Source: Cinnamomum chago
Taxonomy: Eukaryota > Streptophyta > Magnoliopsida > Laurales > Lauraceae
DNA: 64,000 nucleotides
Reading direction: 5' to 3'
Assembly (NCBI GenBank): GCA_038049695.1
Contig: CP142453.1
Span: 35,873,501-35,937,500 of the forward strand
Below, piece by piece: positions 46,359 through 58,500 of the stretch (its first letter is position 1; each line of letters starts with the position of its first letter). The notes beneath the pieces were generated by a model. The model worked only from the letters and a program-made list of their open reading frames with translations, had not been told where the DNA came from and ran no database searches. A program made the translations under genes and the position numbers.

Positions 46359-48041
46359 TTAACATAGATTATCATTGTAATCCTTCGCTGAGAAATGCTC
46401 CAACCATTGCTTCGGAGCAGCTGGATGAATGGCAAGAAGGTACGCTATAAATTTTTTCTCTGAGCCCACAATAACAGTAGAAAGTGAATAGTGCCTCTTT
46501 AGCAAGCCCTTCTCCCTAAGCCAAGTAAGGATTTTGTATCTGGGTTTGATCCTCTTTTCTAAATCATAATATAGATATGAAGGGAATGCATCAAGATGCT
46601 CTAAAGAGTAATGCAAATCATTGAAGAGGAAGTTCACCTTCTGTTCCAACATTTCTGTGTTCTGGTTGAGGATTTTCGGGGATGTTTTTATCATCTTACA
46701 GAGGCTAGAGTGCTTGATCCCCATGAGAATGAGGCAATCAAAACGTTCCTGTAACTGACTCCTTGTTCCGTGTAAGTGGCGCAAGATCTCCACAGTGTTC
46801 AAATTGTTTCCAAAACCAATTGCTAGCAAGAAATCTAGCTTTCCAAATGTGTGATGCTGCTTCGTCGAGAATTTAATACGCTCTATGTCATCTTGAAAAT
46901 CATCCTTCAATTCCTGTTCTGTACTGCTGTTAACAAAATCAGATAGAAGATGATGGTTCCCATTCAAAATCTTATCAGCAAACCAGTCGTGAAGATCTAA
47001 AGCTTTCATTGTCTCGGGCAAATTTTCCACCCTATTCTTTCCCAAAACATGGGGACATTCAACAGTGATCACATTCAATTTCTCATTATCCAACCCAATC
47101 TGTTTCAAATAATCACATATATTAATTACAGGACCCTCGAAATTGAAACTCAAGATCTTGGGATGTCGGAGAATTAATAAACCAATATCCTCCTTTTCCA
47201 TACCCAATCTGCAAAAGAAGTCCACCTTTTTCACGAAAACCTCTTCGGCAAATCTAACAAAAACATCACAGCTCCTACCAATCAGCTCCCCCATCATTTG
47301 CTTCTCACAGCCCAGATTGTAGAAAACCATAATTTTCCTACAAATCTCATAGCAAACATCCACATTGTCCCCAATACAGCTAAAAAAATTGAAATCATAA
47401 AAAATCCTTTTCAAAAGACCAAGCAGCACTTCAACCTCACCACCAGATTTGCTGTTTTGGCCCAAAATGGAAGGATAGGCCAAACAGATGCCAATCACCA
47501 AAACTCTATCAAACCCAAATGCTTCAAGTTTGCGAAGCCGTTTCATCAGTTCTCTTGGACTCTCATTGAAAACTGAAGCCTCCTCCTTGTAAATCCTCCC
47601 AAGTTTATCCCAAGGGAAACTATATTCCACAAGTTTGTGGACCACAAGCAGAAGATTTTCATTATCTTCAGATAGGAAGAACTTGTGGGGAGGCAAGAAT
47701 GCAGGGATTTCACTAGGAGAGAAGCCAATGCTCTCGAAAAAGAATTCAAATTCATTGACAGGGTGGTAACGGAGGAAGCGGTGGAGGGTTTTGGATACAT
47801 TGGAGATGGAGAATTTGAACTTTGAGAGGAGGTTTAGAAGGGATGAAGGGCAGTTCTTGCTAATGTGCTCTGCATGGGTGAAGGATAAGCAGCGGGTGGA
47901 GTGAAGGTATTCAGTGAGGGCCTGCTGGGCCTCGTGGATGGCACGATCCCGCTGCTGGGAAGGGAGTCCATGGAGAGAGTGGATCAAACGGCTATAGATG
48001 GAACTGCGGAAAGAGGTAGATGAGAAGAAAAGGAAATGCAT
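46359..48041 (-). CDS. MTERF-family protein, probably organellar, 560 aa
   Basis: Plant mitochondrial transcription termination factor family: helical proteins that bind nucleic acid in mitochondria or plastids and affect organelle transcription and RNA processing. Single exon, as is common in this family. The N-terminus MHFLFFSSTSFRSSIYSRLIH is rich in Ser, Arg and hydrophobic residues without acidic ones, as in mitochondrial targeting peptides. Repeated MTERF helices with the hydrophobic-Pro pattern are visible: IGLLILRHPKILSFNF (about 295-310), LNVITVECPHVLGKN (about 335-350) and LCKMIKTSPKILNQN (about 450-465). The frame is full and uninterrupted, and the start is the first Met. I cannot say which subfamily it belongs to; the MTERF15/18-like group is possible. 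This is the one apparently functional host gene in the window. Confidence 0.88.
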   Translation of the reverse strand: MHFLFFSSTSFRSSIYSRLIHSLHGLPSQQRDRAIHEAQQALTEYLHSTRCLSFTHAEHISKNCPSSLLNLLSKFKFSISNVSKTLHRFLRYHPVNEFEFFFESIGFSPSEIPAFLPPHKFFLSEDNENLLLVVHKLVEYSFPWDKLGRIYKEEASVFNESPRELMKRLRKLEAFGFDRVLVIGICLAYPSILGQNSKSGGEVEVLLGLLKRIFYDFNFFSCIGDNVDVCYEICRKIMVFYNLGCEKQMMGELIGRSCDVFVRFAEEVFVKKVDFFCRLGMEKEDIGLLILRHPKILSFNFEGPVINICDYLKQIGLDNEKLNVITVECPHVLGKNRVENLPETMKALDLHDWFADKILNGNHHLLSDFVNSSTEQELKDDFQDDIERIKFSTKQHHTFGKLDFLLAIGFGNNLNTVEILRHLHGTRSQLQERFDCLILMGIKHSSLCKMIKTSPKILNQNTEMLEQKVNFLFNDLHYSLEHLDAFPSYLYYDLEKRIKPRYKILTWLREKGLLKRHYSLSTVIVGSEKKFIAYLLAIHPAAPKQWLEHFSAKDYNDNLC

Positions 48042-49076
48042 AGCTTAGGATTTTAATCATTAAGGATTTTTTAATGTTATGTGTAGTAGCCTGATTTAGG
48101 AGGTTCTTGAGCATGCTGGTGGGATACTGATAAGCAGCAATAATATTCCATAACAAGCTGGCATTTTGTATTTGTTAAGCATCAAACAAGTTGAATAGTG
48201 AGTTAGTCTATGCCAAAACAAAGCCCCATCTTCTGCCATTTTCCCCCCAGTTTATTGGGCTTCCATAACTGAAGCTTCCTCAAAAGAAGTGAGAAGCTTA
48301 GAACTGTTAGATCAGTCAGGTTTTCCTACTAAAATCTGCAGTTTTCCTTCTCAACTGCAAAAAAAAAAAACATCATCAGTGGTGGAACAAATTAAAAAAA
48401 ATGTAAGCCAAGCTTTTATCAATAAATATGAGTATGTCTGTAACTTTGTGTGTGTGTGTGTGTCTGTGTGGTGGGGTTCTCCTCAGAGAGAATGCTCATG
48501 GCCTTCATGGTCGAGAAACTAGTGGGCCTACCTAGAGGAGGGGTCCAGCCCCAGGTTCTCCCCAAAACCCATGCCTACTGGGCGAAAAAAGACATCAACA
48601 GTGGAAATGTTTGGAATTGGATGTCAAACTGAGTTTGGTGGCAATTCACAGGGAAGGGGAAGGATCAAAGAGGTGCAAAACTTGGCCATGATTTGGCCAT
48701 AAAAAGTAACTAGAAGGCCCACCTCAATGCATGTCGACCACAGGGTAGGGTGTGATTGAAATAGGGGCCAAATATCGGTGATCATAACCGTCTATTAAAA
48801 ATTAAAGAGTTTTATACGTACAGCGGTAACAGATGGCTATGGTCCTGACCATGCCAATAATTTGGCCCGACTCTAATCTGGATTAAAAACTTTCAATCCA
48901 ACTCTAGTACAGATTTCATCCTTTCAAAGACAACGAAAATTTCTACCACTTCACCATTAAAGATTCTTCAATTCCTTTATTTTTCCTATTCCATAATAGA
49001 TGGACAAAGTCAACATTTTTCTTAAAACAACCTAGCCTTAAGCCACGTAGGGGGCCTATAATTACCCATCCATGAT
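48042..49076. other. Upstream region of the MTERF gene
   Basis: No gene recognised. It presumably includes the MTERF promoter. A (TG)n run lies at about 48447-48470. Confidence 0.45.
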
Positions 49077-49429
49077 TGAAGCAGTAGCACATGGTTTCCA
49101 AATACTCATGGTCCACATGTGGGACCCAAGGAAGTTTAAGAATTCTTTATTAATTATTAGTAGTTTCTAATTTTTATTTAAGAAGTTGTGTTTAGGAATA
49201 ATTTCTAATTTGGATAGGATTATTAGTTGTTTCCTAATTTGATTAGGATTGATTTCTTAGGATTTAAGTTTCTTTTACTATGTATATGGCTTGTAGAGAA
49301 TTATTTCTCATAGATTAGAATTGAATAATAGAATTCCCTGTGTTAGGATTTTTTCTTCTTCATGTGATTGTTCTTCGGAACCCTAAATTGTGCCCCCGGC
49401 ACTTGCATCCTAACCCTAGGATTGCATCA
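49077..49429 (+). repeat. 5' LTR of Gypsy element 1
   Basis: Starts TGAAGCAGTAGCACA and ends GGATTGCATCA. The next bases, GAGCC, together with the LTR end read TCAGAGCC, similar to the tRNA-Met primer site. Confidence 0.92.
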
Positions 49430-50470
49430 GAGCCAAACAATCGATCCCTCGATCGTCAGCGTGTTAACCCCATCCCCATCCCTACCTTAGTCCAACATAC
49501 ACCCAATCTCCCTCTCCGTTCAAACCCAAAACCTTTCAGAACCCCACCCAGAAACCCTTATTGATAAGATTCCCCAGAGTCTTCCAAATCTACAGCAATC
49601 CCCAAATCCAAACGTAACCACGGTCGAAACAACTGCCGAGGCCCCAAAGCCACCGCCAGAACCCCATCCCCATCCATCACTGACAAAACCCCACCCCTGA
49701 CAGGACCCCCAAAACCGCAACCCAGCACCCTTCGGAACCATCCATACCTCTTCCAATCTCCCCTTCCAGCGACACAACCCCTACCGGCCCTCTCCGCCTG
49801 CCAATCCCCATCTTTTCCACTGCTCTCTCTCTCTCTCTCTTTCCACCCACAGAGAGCCCTTTACACAGAAAAAAAAAAAAAAACTAATATAGCAGCGACG
49901 AAAGACCAGAAGCAGAAAAGATAGAAAGGAGAAGAAGAGGAGAGGAGAAAGGAATCGTGTACCTTTCCCCACGGAATCATCACCGGAGCACCACTGTGGT
50001 CGCTGCAGACATCTCCGCCGCCGTCGTCGTCGTCGTCGTCGTCGAAGTCGCCGAGCTCCAGCGTGATCGTCGATCCCACCTCCCAACCCCCTTTTGTCTC
50101 TTCGCTGAAGCAACGGAGAAGGGCTCCTAAGTCCTAACCCTTTTCTTTCTTTCGGGCGTTCAGATCGAATCAGGGGACTGACGCCTGCACGTGCCAGCCC
50201 ATTGGGCCTCCTCTGCATTTGGGCCTAGTCCATCCCAGGCCTAGTTCAAGTTAAATTCTGATCTTGACCCATTCAGATAAAAAGCCCAGTACCATCAACA
50301 GATTTCAGTAAGCAGCAAATTCTGTCCCGATCAACGGTTGAAATTTCTTCCTTTCGCGATATCAGACACACCCACCTTCCGATTTTAGATCCGTCTTCAC
50401 CAACGTGCTCGTGGAAAGCAGATCTACACATCAGGTCAGTCAAAAATTTTAAATCTCCATTACACAAAAA
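49430..50470 (+). other. Leader of Gypsy element 1
   Basis: Pyrimidine- and CCC-rich untranslated leader. Its start (CCCTCGATCGTCAGCGTGTT) resembles the leader of Gypsy element 2 near 52856. A short (GTC)n run is at about 50023-50045 and a CT run near 49825. Open frames here are low-complexity. Confidence 0.7.
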
Positions 50471-52035
50471 ATGTCTCCCAAGAAGAATGTAAAAGTGGAA
50501 TCTTCCTCTCACAATGATGATGATTTGAGGGGAACCGTTGGGCAACTATCCACCATGATGGTTCAAATGCAAGAGACTCTTGCATGGATTGAGACCCGCT
50601 TAACAAATTTGGAAACTAATTGGCGTGACAATAACCATCAGGATAATGGAGGACATCATCGGAATCAACGAGACCCACACGTCGTAAATGTTGATTGAGA
50701 TTTGGGTATTAAACTCGTGATTTCCGAATATGATGGGAAATTGAAACCTGATGAGTTCTTGGATTGGTTAGTGTGTGTTGAAAATATTTTTGCACATAAA
50801 CCAATGACGGATGATCATAAAATTACTCTGGTGGCAACTCGCTTTCGCAATTATGCTACGATATGGTGGGCCGAGTTGCAAAAGAAGAGGAGATATCAGC
50901 AAATTGACCATGTTGACACCTAGGCCGAGATGAAAAATTTGTTGAAGCAAAAATTCCTGTCGGTCAATTACTCCGGAGATCTGCGTTCACGTTTCCAATA
51001 CTTGAAAAAGGATCTAAGACAGTTGTTGAGTATTCTGAGGAATTTATGACCATGCAAGCCCGTTGTGGTTTGAATGAAGATGATGAGGTCTTAGTCAACA
51101 GATACTTTAATGGGCTTACACTTGACATTCAAGATATCCTCGCATTCAAGCATTTTGATAATGTTGATGAGATTATTCAGCATGCAATCAAAGCCGAGGG
51201 AATTGCAAATCATCAAGCCCAGGTTATGCAAAAGAATTCCTCCATTGCAGGTTCTAAACCAAGTACATCATCGGAGAAAATTTTCACCAAGCCCGAAGGT
51301 CAAAATAGACTCACGTGCTTTAATTGTAAACAACAAGGGCATCGTGCAACAGAATATCCAAAACATATCCACCTCATTGAGAATGAAAGTGATGTGCATG
51401 ATGTTCCAAATGATCTTAAAGAAAATGAAACAGAGGAAGTAGTGGATATTCTGCTCGAGGAAGGTCTTGAGTCTCTCCTGGTCATCCCAGCAACTACATC
51501 GACTACTGAGAAGAAATGGTTGTAAGAAAATATTTTCCGCTCCAAAGGAACAGTCAATGGTGAAGAATGCACAGTTGTCATTGATGGAGGCAGTTGTCAG
51601 AACATCATATCCCAAGCTTTTGTGGATCGTTTACAGTTGAGAATTCGGAAGCATCATCGTCCTTATTTTGCTAGATGGTTAATGACAGGTGATGAAGTGC
51701 AAGTCCAATATGCTTGTCCAATTACCTTTTCCATTGGTGCAGATTATACAGATACAATTTAGTGTAATGTGATACCCATGGATAGTTGTGATATCTTATT
51801 GGGTCATCCATGGATGTATGACAAGAATGGAACTAATGACATGCGCGACAACACATACACATTCATGCATGGTGAAAAGCAAGTCACACTCCGTCTTCTG
51901 AAGCCGACGCGACCAAAGAAAGGTTCACGTTCTCGTCTTACCAAGGAAGCGCTTCACGTGCACACTATCTACAGAAGTAACATCAAGACGAAGAGCCAAG
52001 TTCGAGGACGAACTCTTTTTCTACCTGGGGGGAAT
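50471..52035 (+). pseudogene. Gypsy gag-protease remnant fused to the pol terminus
   Basis: Begins MSPKKNVKVE. Gag core: YDGKLKPDEFLDWLVCVENIF and RNYATIWWAEL. Knuckle: CFNCKQQGHRATEY, in which the last Cys is Tyr. Retroviral-type aspartic protease: VVIDGGSCQNIISQAFVD, later CDILLGHPW. It then passes into SQVRGRTLFLPGGN, the kind of sequence that ends Gypsy pol just before the 3' LTR. Stops at about 50696, 50921, 51030 and 51523 and a further stop near 51760 break the frame. About 3 kb of pol is absent. Confidence 0.88.
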
Positions 52036-52401
52036 TGATGCAGTAACACATGGTTTCCAAACACTCATGGTCCACATGTGGGACCTAAGGAAGTTTAAGA
52101 ATTCTTTATTAATTATTAGTAGTTTCTAATTTTTATTTAAGAAGTTGTGTTTAGGAATAATTTCTAATTTGGATAGGACTATTAGTTGTTTCCTAATTTG
52201 ATTAGGATTGATTTCTTAGGGTTTAAGTTTCTTTTACTATTTATATGGCTTGTAGAGAATTATTTCTCAGAGATTAGAATTGATTAATAAAATTCCCTGT
52301 GTGAATTTTTTCGTTGGAGACTGTTTCTTTTTCAAGTGATTGTTCTTTGGAATCCTAAATTGTGCCCCCGGCACTTGCATCCTAACCCTAGGATTGCATC
52401 A
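52036..52401 (+). repeat. 3' LTR of Gypsy element 1
   Basis: 366 bp, starts TGATGCAGTAACACA and ends GGATTGCATCA, followed by ATGAT. Confidence 0.93.
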
Positions 52402-52531
52402 ATGATGGATTCAAAAGAAGGCATAACCCATGTCACACAATATTTTTACAAAAATGTGACAAGGTTGTACACACAGATTTGAACAGAAGAATAAATGGTC
52501 CACAAATTTGAACTAAAGTAAAGATTTTGGT

Positions 52532-52844
52532 TGTTGCAGCGTAGACCTCATGGCCACATGTATAAGGCCCACATAGATTTAGGAATTTATTTTCATGTCA
52601 TTAGTTTCTTTAAATATTGTAATTAGGATTAGATTTCTTATATTATTAAGTTTACTTTTACTAATTATATGGCATCGCAGAGAATTATTTTTCAGCGTTG
52701 TTGATTAATGAAATTGAGTTTTCTCATTGAGGTGCTTTCTCATTGAGGTGCTTCCTCTTTTATTATCTCTACGGAGATTTATTGTGTCTTCGGAGACGTG
52801 ATTTTAGCACTTTCCACGCAAGCCCTAACCTAGGGCCTGCATTA
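52532..52844 (+). repeat. 5' LTR of Gypsy element 2
   Basis: Starts TGTTGCAGCGTAGACC. Compared with the 3' LTR it lacks about 35 bp of T-rich middle and carries a short duplication (CATTGAGGTGCTT). Confidence 0.85.
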
Positions 52845-54289
52845 ATTGGTATTCCCTCCATCGTCAGCGTGTTACCTCTATCGCCATCCTTACCTTCGTC
52901 CACCTCTATCATCCCATACCCCTCTGCCGAAACCAAAACCCATCCCACAGACCACCGTCAAACTTACCTGACCCTACCCCTCTGCCATCAACCTAGCCCC
53001 AATCGTCTTCCACACCCGACCCCAAACCTTTCTTCCTTCGTCGAGCACCAACGGTGCATCCCTTCGTCAGTCTTCTTCCCCAAACAGCCACTCCAAACCC
53101 CATTCTGCCCCACCTTCTCCCACTGCTAGAAGCCCTCAGCCAGAAAGCCCCGCTCCCCCGCCCGCCCCCCCCGGCAAAACCCCCTTTCACCACAACCCCA
53201 ACCCATGAAAAAAAGAAAGAGAAGAGAAAACGAGAAGAAGAAATCGAGGAGAACAGGGGCTAGATTACTTACCTGGATCGGTGTTGCATCATTACATCAC
53301 TGCCTCCTCGCCGCCGCACAGCCCGCCTGACCGCAGTAGAGAGACAGCCCTAAGCCCTTTCTTTTTCTCTGCCTTAGTCCACATGCCGACAGAGAGCTCA
53401 AGTAACTCTGCGACACGTGCCAAACTTTAGACCAGACTTAAGAGTTAGAGCATTCCCACGTGGCTAGCTTAGCTTTAGTTAAATCTAAGCTAACTAAAGT
53501 CACTTTTGTTATTTAAGCTATCCTACTATTCACATGCACCTACATCAGCCTCTTTACTTTATCTTTATTTCATTTAAATATTATTTCTTCATTATTTCTT
53601 TATTATTTTTTGTAACCGTCACTGTTCATGAATGCCTTTTCAACTGATGGAAAAAGGCACTGTTCATGTTACAGTACCACGTTTGGAAATGGTACCCAAC
53701 GGATGGAAATGGTTTTTTAATCTATCCCGAGCTACAGTACCTCGTTAAGTGTAGAGAGGCACTGTTCATGAATGCTTTTTCAACGGATGGAAAAAGAGGC
53801 TGATGTAGTCCAATTTCATGGTACTTTAGCTATTTTGTAGCTAAAAATTGCATTCAGCTAGCCACATGCGAATGCTCTTATGTGGGACTAAATCTGTTGG
53901 GCCTAGTTTTCTAGTTTGGGACGAGCCAGGTCTACAATTTGTAAGATCCGACCCATTTTCAAAAGCCCATAGCAACAAACAGTAGCTGCTAACACAAGTG
54001 ATAACGTCAGCAACATCTCTTTTCCAGCTACTTTATGCTGTACATCTTTTGCATATTTGGATCAGGTGGATCCGACCCAATTAAAATTGAACCCAACTTG
54101 TTTTGAAAAGCCCAGTCAAGTTGTGTTGACATCTTATCTACATCAGCAGCATCGGATTAACGGCATAATTGACGATCTTACCCGATCAACGGTTGCGATT
54201 TCTTTTAGGATATCCAACACATCCATCGTCACATTTCAGATCCGTTTTCGCTATTGTGATCGTGGAAAGGTATATCTATAGTTAAGGTC
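52845..54289 (+). other. Leader of Gypsy element 2
   Basis: Rich in CCC and CCT, starting TGGTATTCCCTCC close to the LTR (possible primer site). Interrupted by the MITE at 53449-53877. No reliable coding frame. Confidence 0.65.
53449..53877. mobile_element. Tourist-like (PIF/Harbinger) MITE, 429 bp
   Basis: Ends GAGCATTCCCACGTGGCTAG on the left and, inverted, GAGCATTCGCATGTGGCTAG on the right; the repeat extends to about 22 bp with two mismatches. Flanked by TTA on both sides (53446-53448, 53878-53880), the target duplication of PIF/Harbinger elements. Inside, the segment CACTGTTCATGAATGC occurs twice (about 53619 and 53760). No coding sequence. Confidence 0.9.
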
Positions 54290-54674
54290 AATCCGTTTTC
54301 AAGTCAAGACGAAATTTCATATCAGTAGCTTTTACAATACTCTTCAAAGACTCAAATATGTGGCTAAATATGGAATGTGGTATGTTGAGAATAAAGTCTA
54401 TTTTCAATCCTTTCTTGATTTGAGACAAGGAGAATTATCTGTTCTTGAATATTCTGACCAATTTTCAAGACTCCAAGATGCATGTGGAATGGAGGATGAT
54501 GAAGAACATGATTTCATTATTTTTGTAAGAGGCTTGCGACCGGACATAGTTGAGAGATTGACTGACTGCAAGACCATCCATGAGGCATTTTGGGACACAA
54601 TTCGTGTAGAGCGGATGCTTAAAAGGTCTCATTTTGTGGAAGTTACTCCTCAAGAAAAAAAGTCGTCTGCGTAA
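54290..54674 (+). pseudogene. Gypsy gag fragment of element 2
   Basis: Reads YFQSFLDLRQGELSVLEY, FSRLQDACGMEDDEEHDF and FVRGLRPDIVERL, matching the second half of the retrotransposon gag domain. The zinc knuckle is not recognisable. The first half of gag is lost. A short open frame follows to about 54901 without recognisable motifs. Confidence 0.8.
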
Positions 54675-55039
54675 TAGACCGTGTTAAGGAACCAATGCCA
54701 GCGGATATGCAGACCGCTCAGCCAGACCTAGACACAAAAGATTCCACATCTATAGTTGGACTTGAAATTTCTTCTATGAGTCCTAATCATCCCAACGTGC
54801 CAATACCAAGTGATGAAGAGCAAGTTATTTATACTCCCCACATTAATTCTCCTATTGATTTTGTCTTTGGGGATCACCGCTATCAATGGGGAGATGACTA
54901 GTGGATAGTCAAAGATTCTGATTTGATGGTGCATGTTCTATAAGTCAGGCACGTTAACACATATTTCAGCCGTCAACAACTATTATGCATGAAGCTGTGC
55001 TAAGTAGTTATAGATCGACTGACAAATTGGAAGTTCGTC

Positions 55040-55108
55040 ATATTGATCTTTGATCCAGGTGGACATTTTCCGAACTCGAGGTCGAGTTCTTTTTCAAGTG
55101 GGGGAGAA
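55040..55108 (+). pseudogene. Pol terminus and polypurine tract of Gypsy element 2
   Basis: FRTRGRVLFQVGEND is the typical last peptide of this Gypsy group. The purine run AAGTGGGGGAGAA (about 55096-55108) directly precedes the 3' LTR. Confidence 0.8.
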
Positions 55109-55457
55109 TGATGCAGCATAGACCTTATGGCCACGGGTGTAAGGCCCACATAGATTTAGGAATTTATTCTCATGTCATTAGTTTTTTTAAATATTGTTAT
55201 TAGGATTAGATTTCCTATATTATTTAGTTTCCTAGTTTTATTAGGCTTCTTAAGGCTTAAGTTTACTTTTACTATTTAAATGGTATTATAGAGAATTATT
55301 TTTTAGAGTTGTTGATTAATGAAATTGGGTTTTCTCATTGAGGTGTATCCTCGTTTATTATCTCTGCGGAGATTTATTATGTCTTTGGACAAGTGCTTCG
55401 GCACTCATTGTGCTTTTAGCACTTCCCACGCAAGCCCTAACCCTAGGGCCTGCATCA
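55109..55457 (+). repeat. 3' LTR of Gypsy element 2
   Basis: 349 bp, starts TGATGCAGCATAGACC and ends GGGCCTGCATCA. Confidence 0.87.
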
Positions 55458-55558
55458 CGTAGCAATCCAACAAAAAGCTTTGACACTTGAAGGAACAAGC
55501 AAGAACCAAATAGGTTCCAAGGGAAGGATATATATAAATAAATAAATATATATATATA

Positions 55559-58500
55559 TGTAACGCCCCAATTCCGGATACCGAGAAAGTCGTCGGAATG
55601 ACCGAAGTTGGCGCGCTACGTCCCGGAAAATCCGAGAACTTCCAAGATCGTAGGTCCGCAGTGAGGTCCAATTTAAAACTTTTGAACAATATAATCTCAA
55701 TGGTTAAGTTGCGGAAGCATAACAAGTAAAGCGGAAGCAATTTGGTATCGATATATATATATCAAGTAAGAGCGGAACAATAGTCTAGTTTAAAAGTGTT
55801 AGTTGTTAAACAAAAGTTGATTACATAATTGATAACTACCCGGCTCACTTACAAAATTCTCTCAAAACCCAAAATAAAGTAAACTCTCAAAACCCTGGTA
55901 ATAGCTCTTCACCCTCCGGCTCGACATCTGGGTCGGTCGGGCCCCATACGTAATCTCCTGCGACGGGCGCCTCTACGAGCGCGAGCGCGTCGTCTGCGAA
56001 CTCTAGGTCAAGGCCTAAGCACCAAAGATGGGTCAGATCTAAAGATCTGGCAAGTCACAGTATACAAGTAACATAAGACATATATATCAAAAGAGTAGAA
56101 ACAAGTATATAAATTAAGGAGTAACAAGGTAAATGATCTAGACAGTTGAGCAAGATAAGCATAAAGAATCAGGATAAATATAAGGCATCTAATCTACTAC
56201 AAAATGACACATTCACACGAGCTGGAATAATACAGTTGCGGCGGGGAATCTCACCAGTGCTGGGAATTACTAATCCCGCAGATCACTCATCAATCTCATC
56301 ACACTCATCACTCAAAGACCGGACCCGGTATCACACCATCCGTCTAACAACACATAGCTCATCATGATAGCTCCTCTACACTCATAATAGCTCCTATCGG
56401 GGATGATCAGTCCACAAGCTGAGCTTAAATCAACCGAGTGAATGTCTATGCCGACTCAAGGAAACTCTAATGGTCTGTGTCTGTCTAGGCTTTGCCTTGC
56501 GTGAACAAGGTCCTAACCAAGTCTCTAAAAGGTTCATATAGAAATCAGTCCATGGATTACAATCCAAGCCCAAGCCCACTCGTTGGATCCATACCAAGGC
56601 CCATCAACACATGGCCTGGTCTAAAACAGTCCAAACGAGGCATCATATCCATTTCTACTGATAAACAGCTCATTCTAATCCATGAGGAGTTATAATCCCA
56701 ACATAAACTACCTCTCCAATCTAAGGGTACACATATCCATACTTAGGCCCAACAAGGGCCCGCCTAGCCACAGACACGAGTCAATGTTCTCCCAAATCAC
56801 ACTATCGGGTCACCTCTAAGATATCCTAGGTTTAGGTCATGTATTTCCATTAATTAACAATCATTAGCTACAGTAAGGATATAAGAGTGACAATAATAGA
56901 AAGGTGAAGTGTGAACTTCAAACATGAGAATCAATAGGGAAGTACAAGAGTCCAACCTAGGTAATGGACCACATTCGGGTTCAGGTCCATCTCCGGTAAT
57001 TAGATCTCTAAATGAAGTCTCAGATGTCAAAGGATACTGTGTTTGGTGCTCCTGAGATTACGAGCATCATTGACAACATTTAAGAATCGAATTATCTTAG
57101 ATTAAACGACCAAAACCCTAATCGTTGGTCCCCACGAGTCAAAGTTGAGCCACACTGTTGACTCGGGCTTAGTACATTGATAAATGTCCATTTGAATGGT
57201 CAATGGGCCCTACAAATGATCGCCACTTCAATTGACGGAAAATTGGAAAATCACAGTCTCCCAGTGTGCTCGGTCGACCTGGCATAGGCTGAGTCGACCT
57301 GCACACTAGGGGTTGACCCCCAGGTCGACCTGGTGTGCAGTGTGCTCGGTCGACCTCCTGGCCTGGTGGGTCGACCGAGTGCACTGGAAAAACTAGGTCA
57401 AGCCTCTTGGAAGACTTAATTTGTTTCCAATGGTTCCCAGCGTGTCCGGTCGACCTCCTGGCCTGGGTGGTCACCGCATACACCAAAAACCTTGGTAAGA
57501 GTGATGTCCCAGCTTTCAGACATTTTTCACTGCATTTCCTGTGTGCTCGGTCGACCTGGAGCAGGGCTCGGTCGACCTGGAACACAGGGTGTCTGGTTTT
57601 CAGGTGAAAAACCAACTCGCAGTCAAAAACAGTGTGCCCAGTCGACCGGGTACACTAAAAAACTCACTCTGCAGGAAAATTTAATTGGGAGCTGTTTTTC
57701 CCAGAATTCAATGTGCCAGGTCGACCTGGTACACTGCAAAATCTGCAGAAACCCAATTTTCAGGGTTTTTCCATTTTCAACCCGATTTTCCACCAAAACA
57801 CCTCCAATCACTCCCAAACTTCACCAAATCAATGAAAAACATAGAAACACTCCAATGCACCTCCATCCAACAATAAAATGGGCCATTGATCTTCTAAATG
57901 GGATGACACCCATCCATCAATGCCAACCATCCATTAATACTAAGCTCATGGTTAACTCTAGCAAATATACATCTACTAAATTTAAAACACATAATCAAGG
58001 AAGAAGAACACATATTCTATGTTAAATGGGTATATTGTACTTGCCTTTGATGTGTGAGAAGTTGTAGAGAGAGAGAAGAAGAGAAAGAACCAATCCAAGC
58101 AAGAAGATGAAGAAGTAGCAGCTCTTAGTGTTTTTCTCCAACACAAGAACAGGCCAACACACAAGTCTTTAGGGGAGAAATAAGAGAGAGGAAGAAGAGG
58201 TAATGGAAGAGAAATGAGAGAGTGAATAGTAGCTAAGGGTTTTGGGGAAATGTGCTGGATTTATAGGATTTGGGGGTGGCTAAAGACTAAAAAGCCCTTT
58301 GGGGTTGTATAGGATTAGGGGCAAATGGGTCTTTAGGTGGGGAAAGTTCTAGAAATGGTGCTTTTAGGAAAACCCCCTATAGAAAAAGCTAATTCCTAGC
58401 TAGGGTCTCCACCAATCTATTAACCCTAGAATTACAAAAGACTCCCTAAAAACCCTATTACTAAAACAATTAGGCTAATCTAACTCAACTTAGGAGAATA

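Larger units (their letters stand above)
49077..52401 (+). mobile_element. Gypsy-type LTR element 1, internally deleted
   Basis: LTRs at 49077-49429 (353 bp) and 52036-52401 (366 bp) are similar but differ by substitutions and a short gap. Target duplication ATGAT at 49072-49076 and 52402-52406. Between them are a ~1-kb leader, a damaged gag-protease, and only the last few codons of pol. Reverse transcriptase, RNase H and integrase are missing, so it is non-autonomous. Confidence 0.93.
52532..55457 (+). mobile_element. Gypsy-type LTR element 2, internally deleted
   Basis: Diverged LTRs at 52532-52844 (313 bp, ends TA not CA) and 55109-55457 (349 bp) share long matches such as CCCACATAGATTTAGGAATT. 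No clear target duplication is visible. It contains a CCC-rich leader, a gag fragment and a pol terminus reading FRTRGRVLFQVGE, then a purine tract. Protease, RT, RNase H and integrase are missing. A MITE is inserted in the leader. LTR ends and leader show kinship to Gypsy element 1. Confidence 0.85.

Noticed and set aside
57169-58025. Open frames of 148 and 177 codons with recurring VDRAH/GRPG-like peptides
   Set aside because: They lie inside the Gypsy LTR and reflect the GTCGAC repeats.
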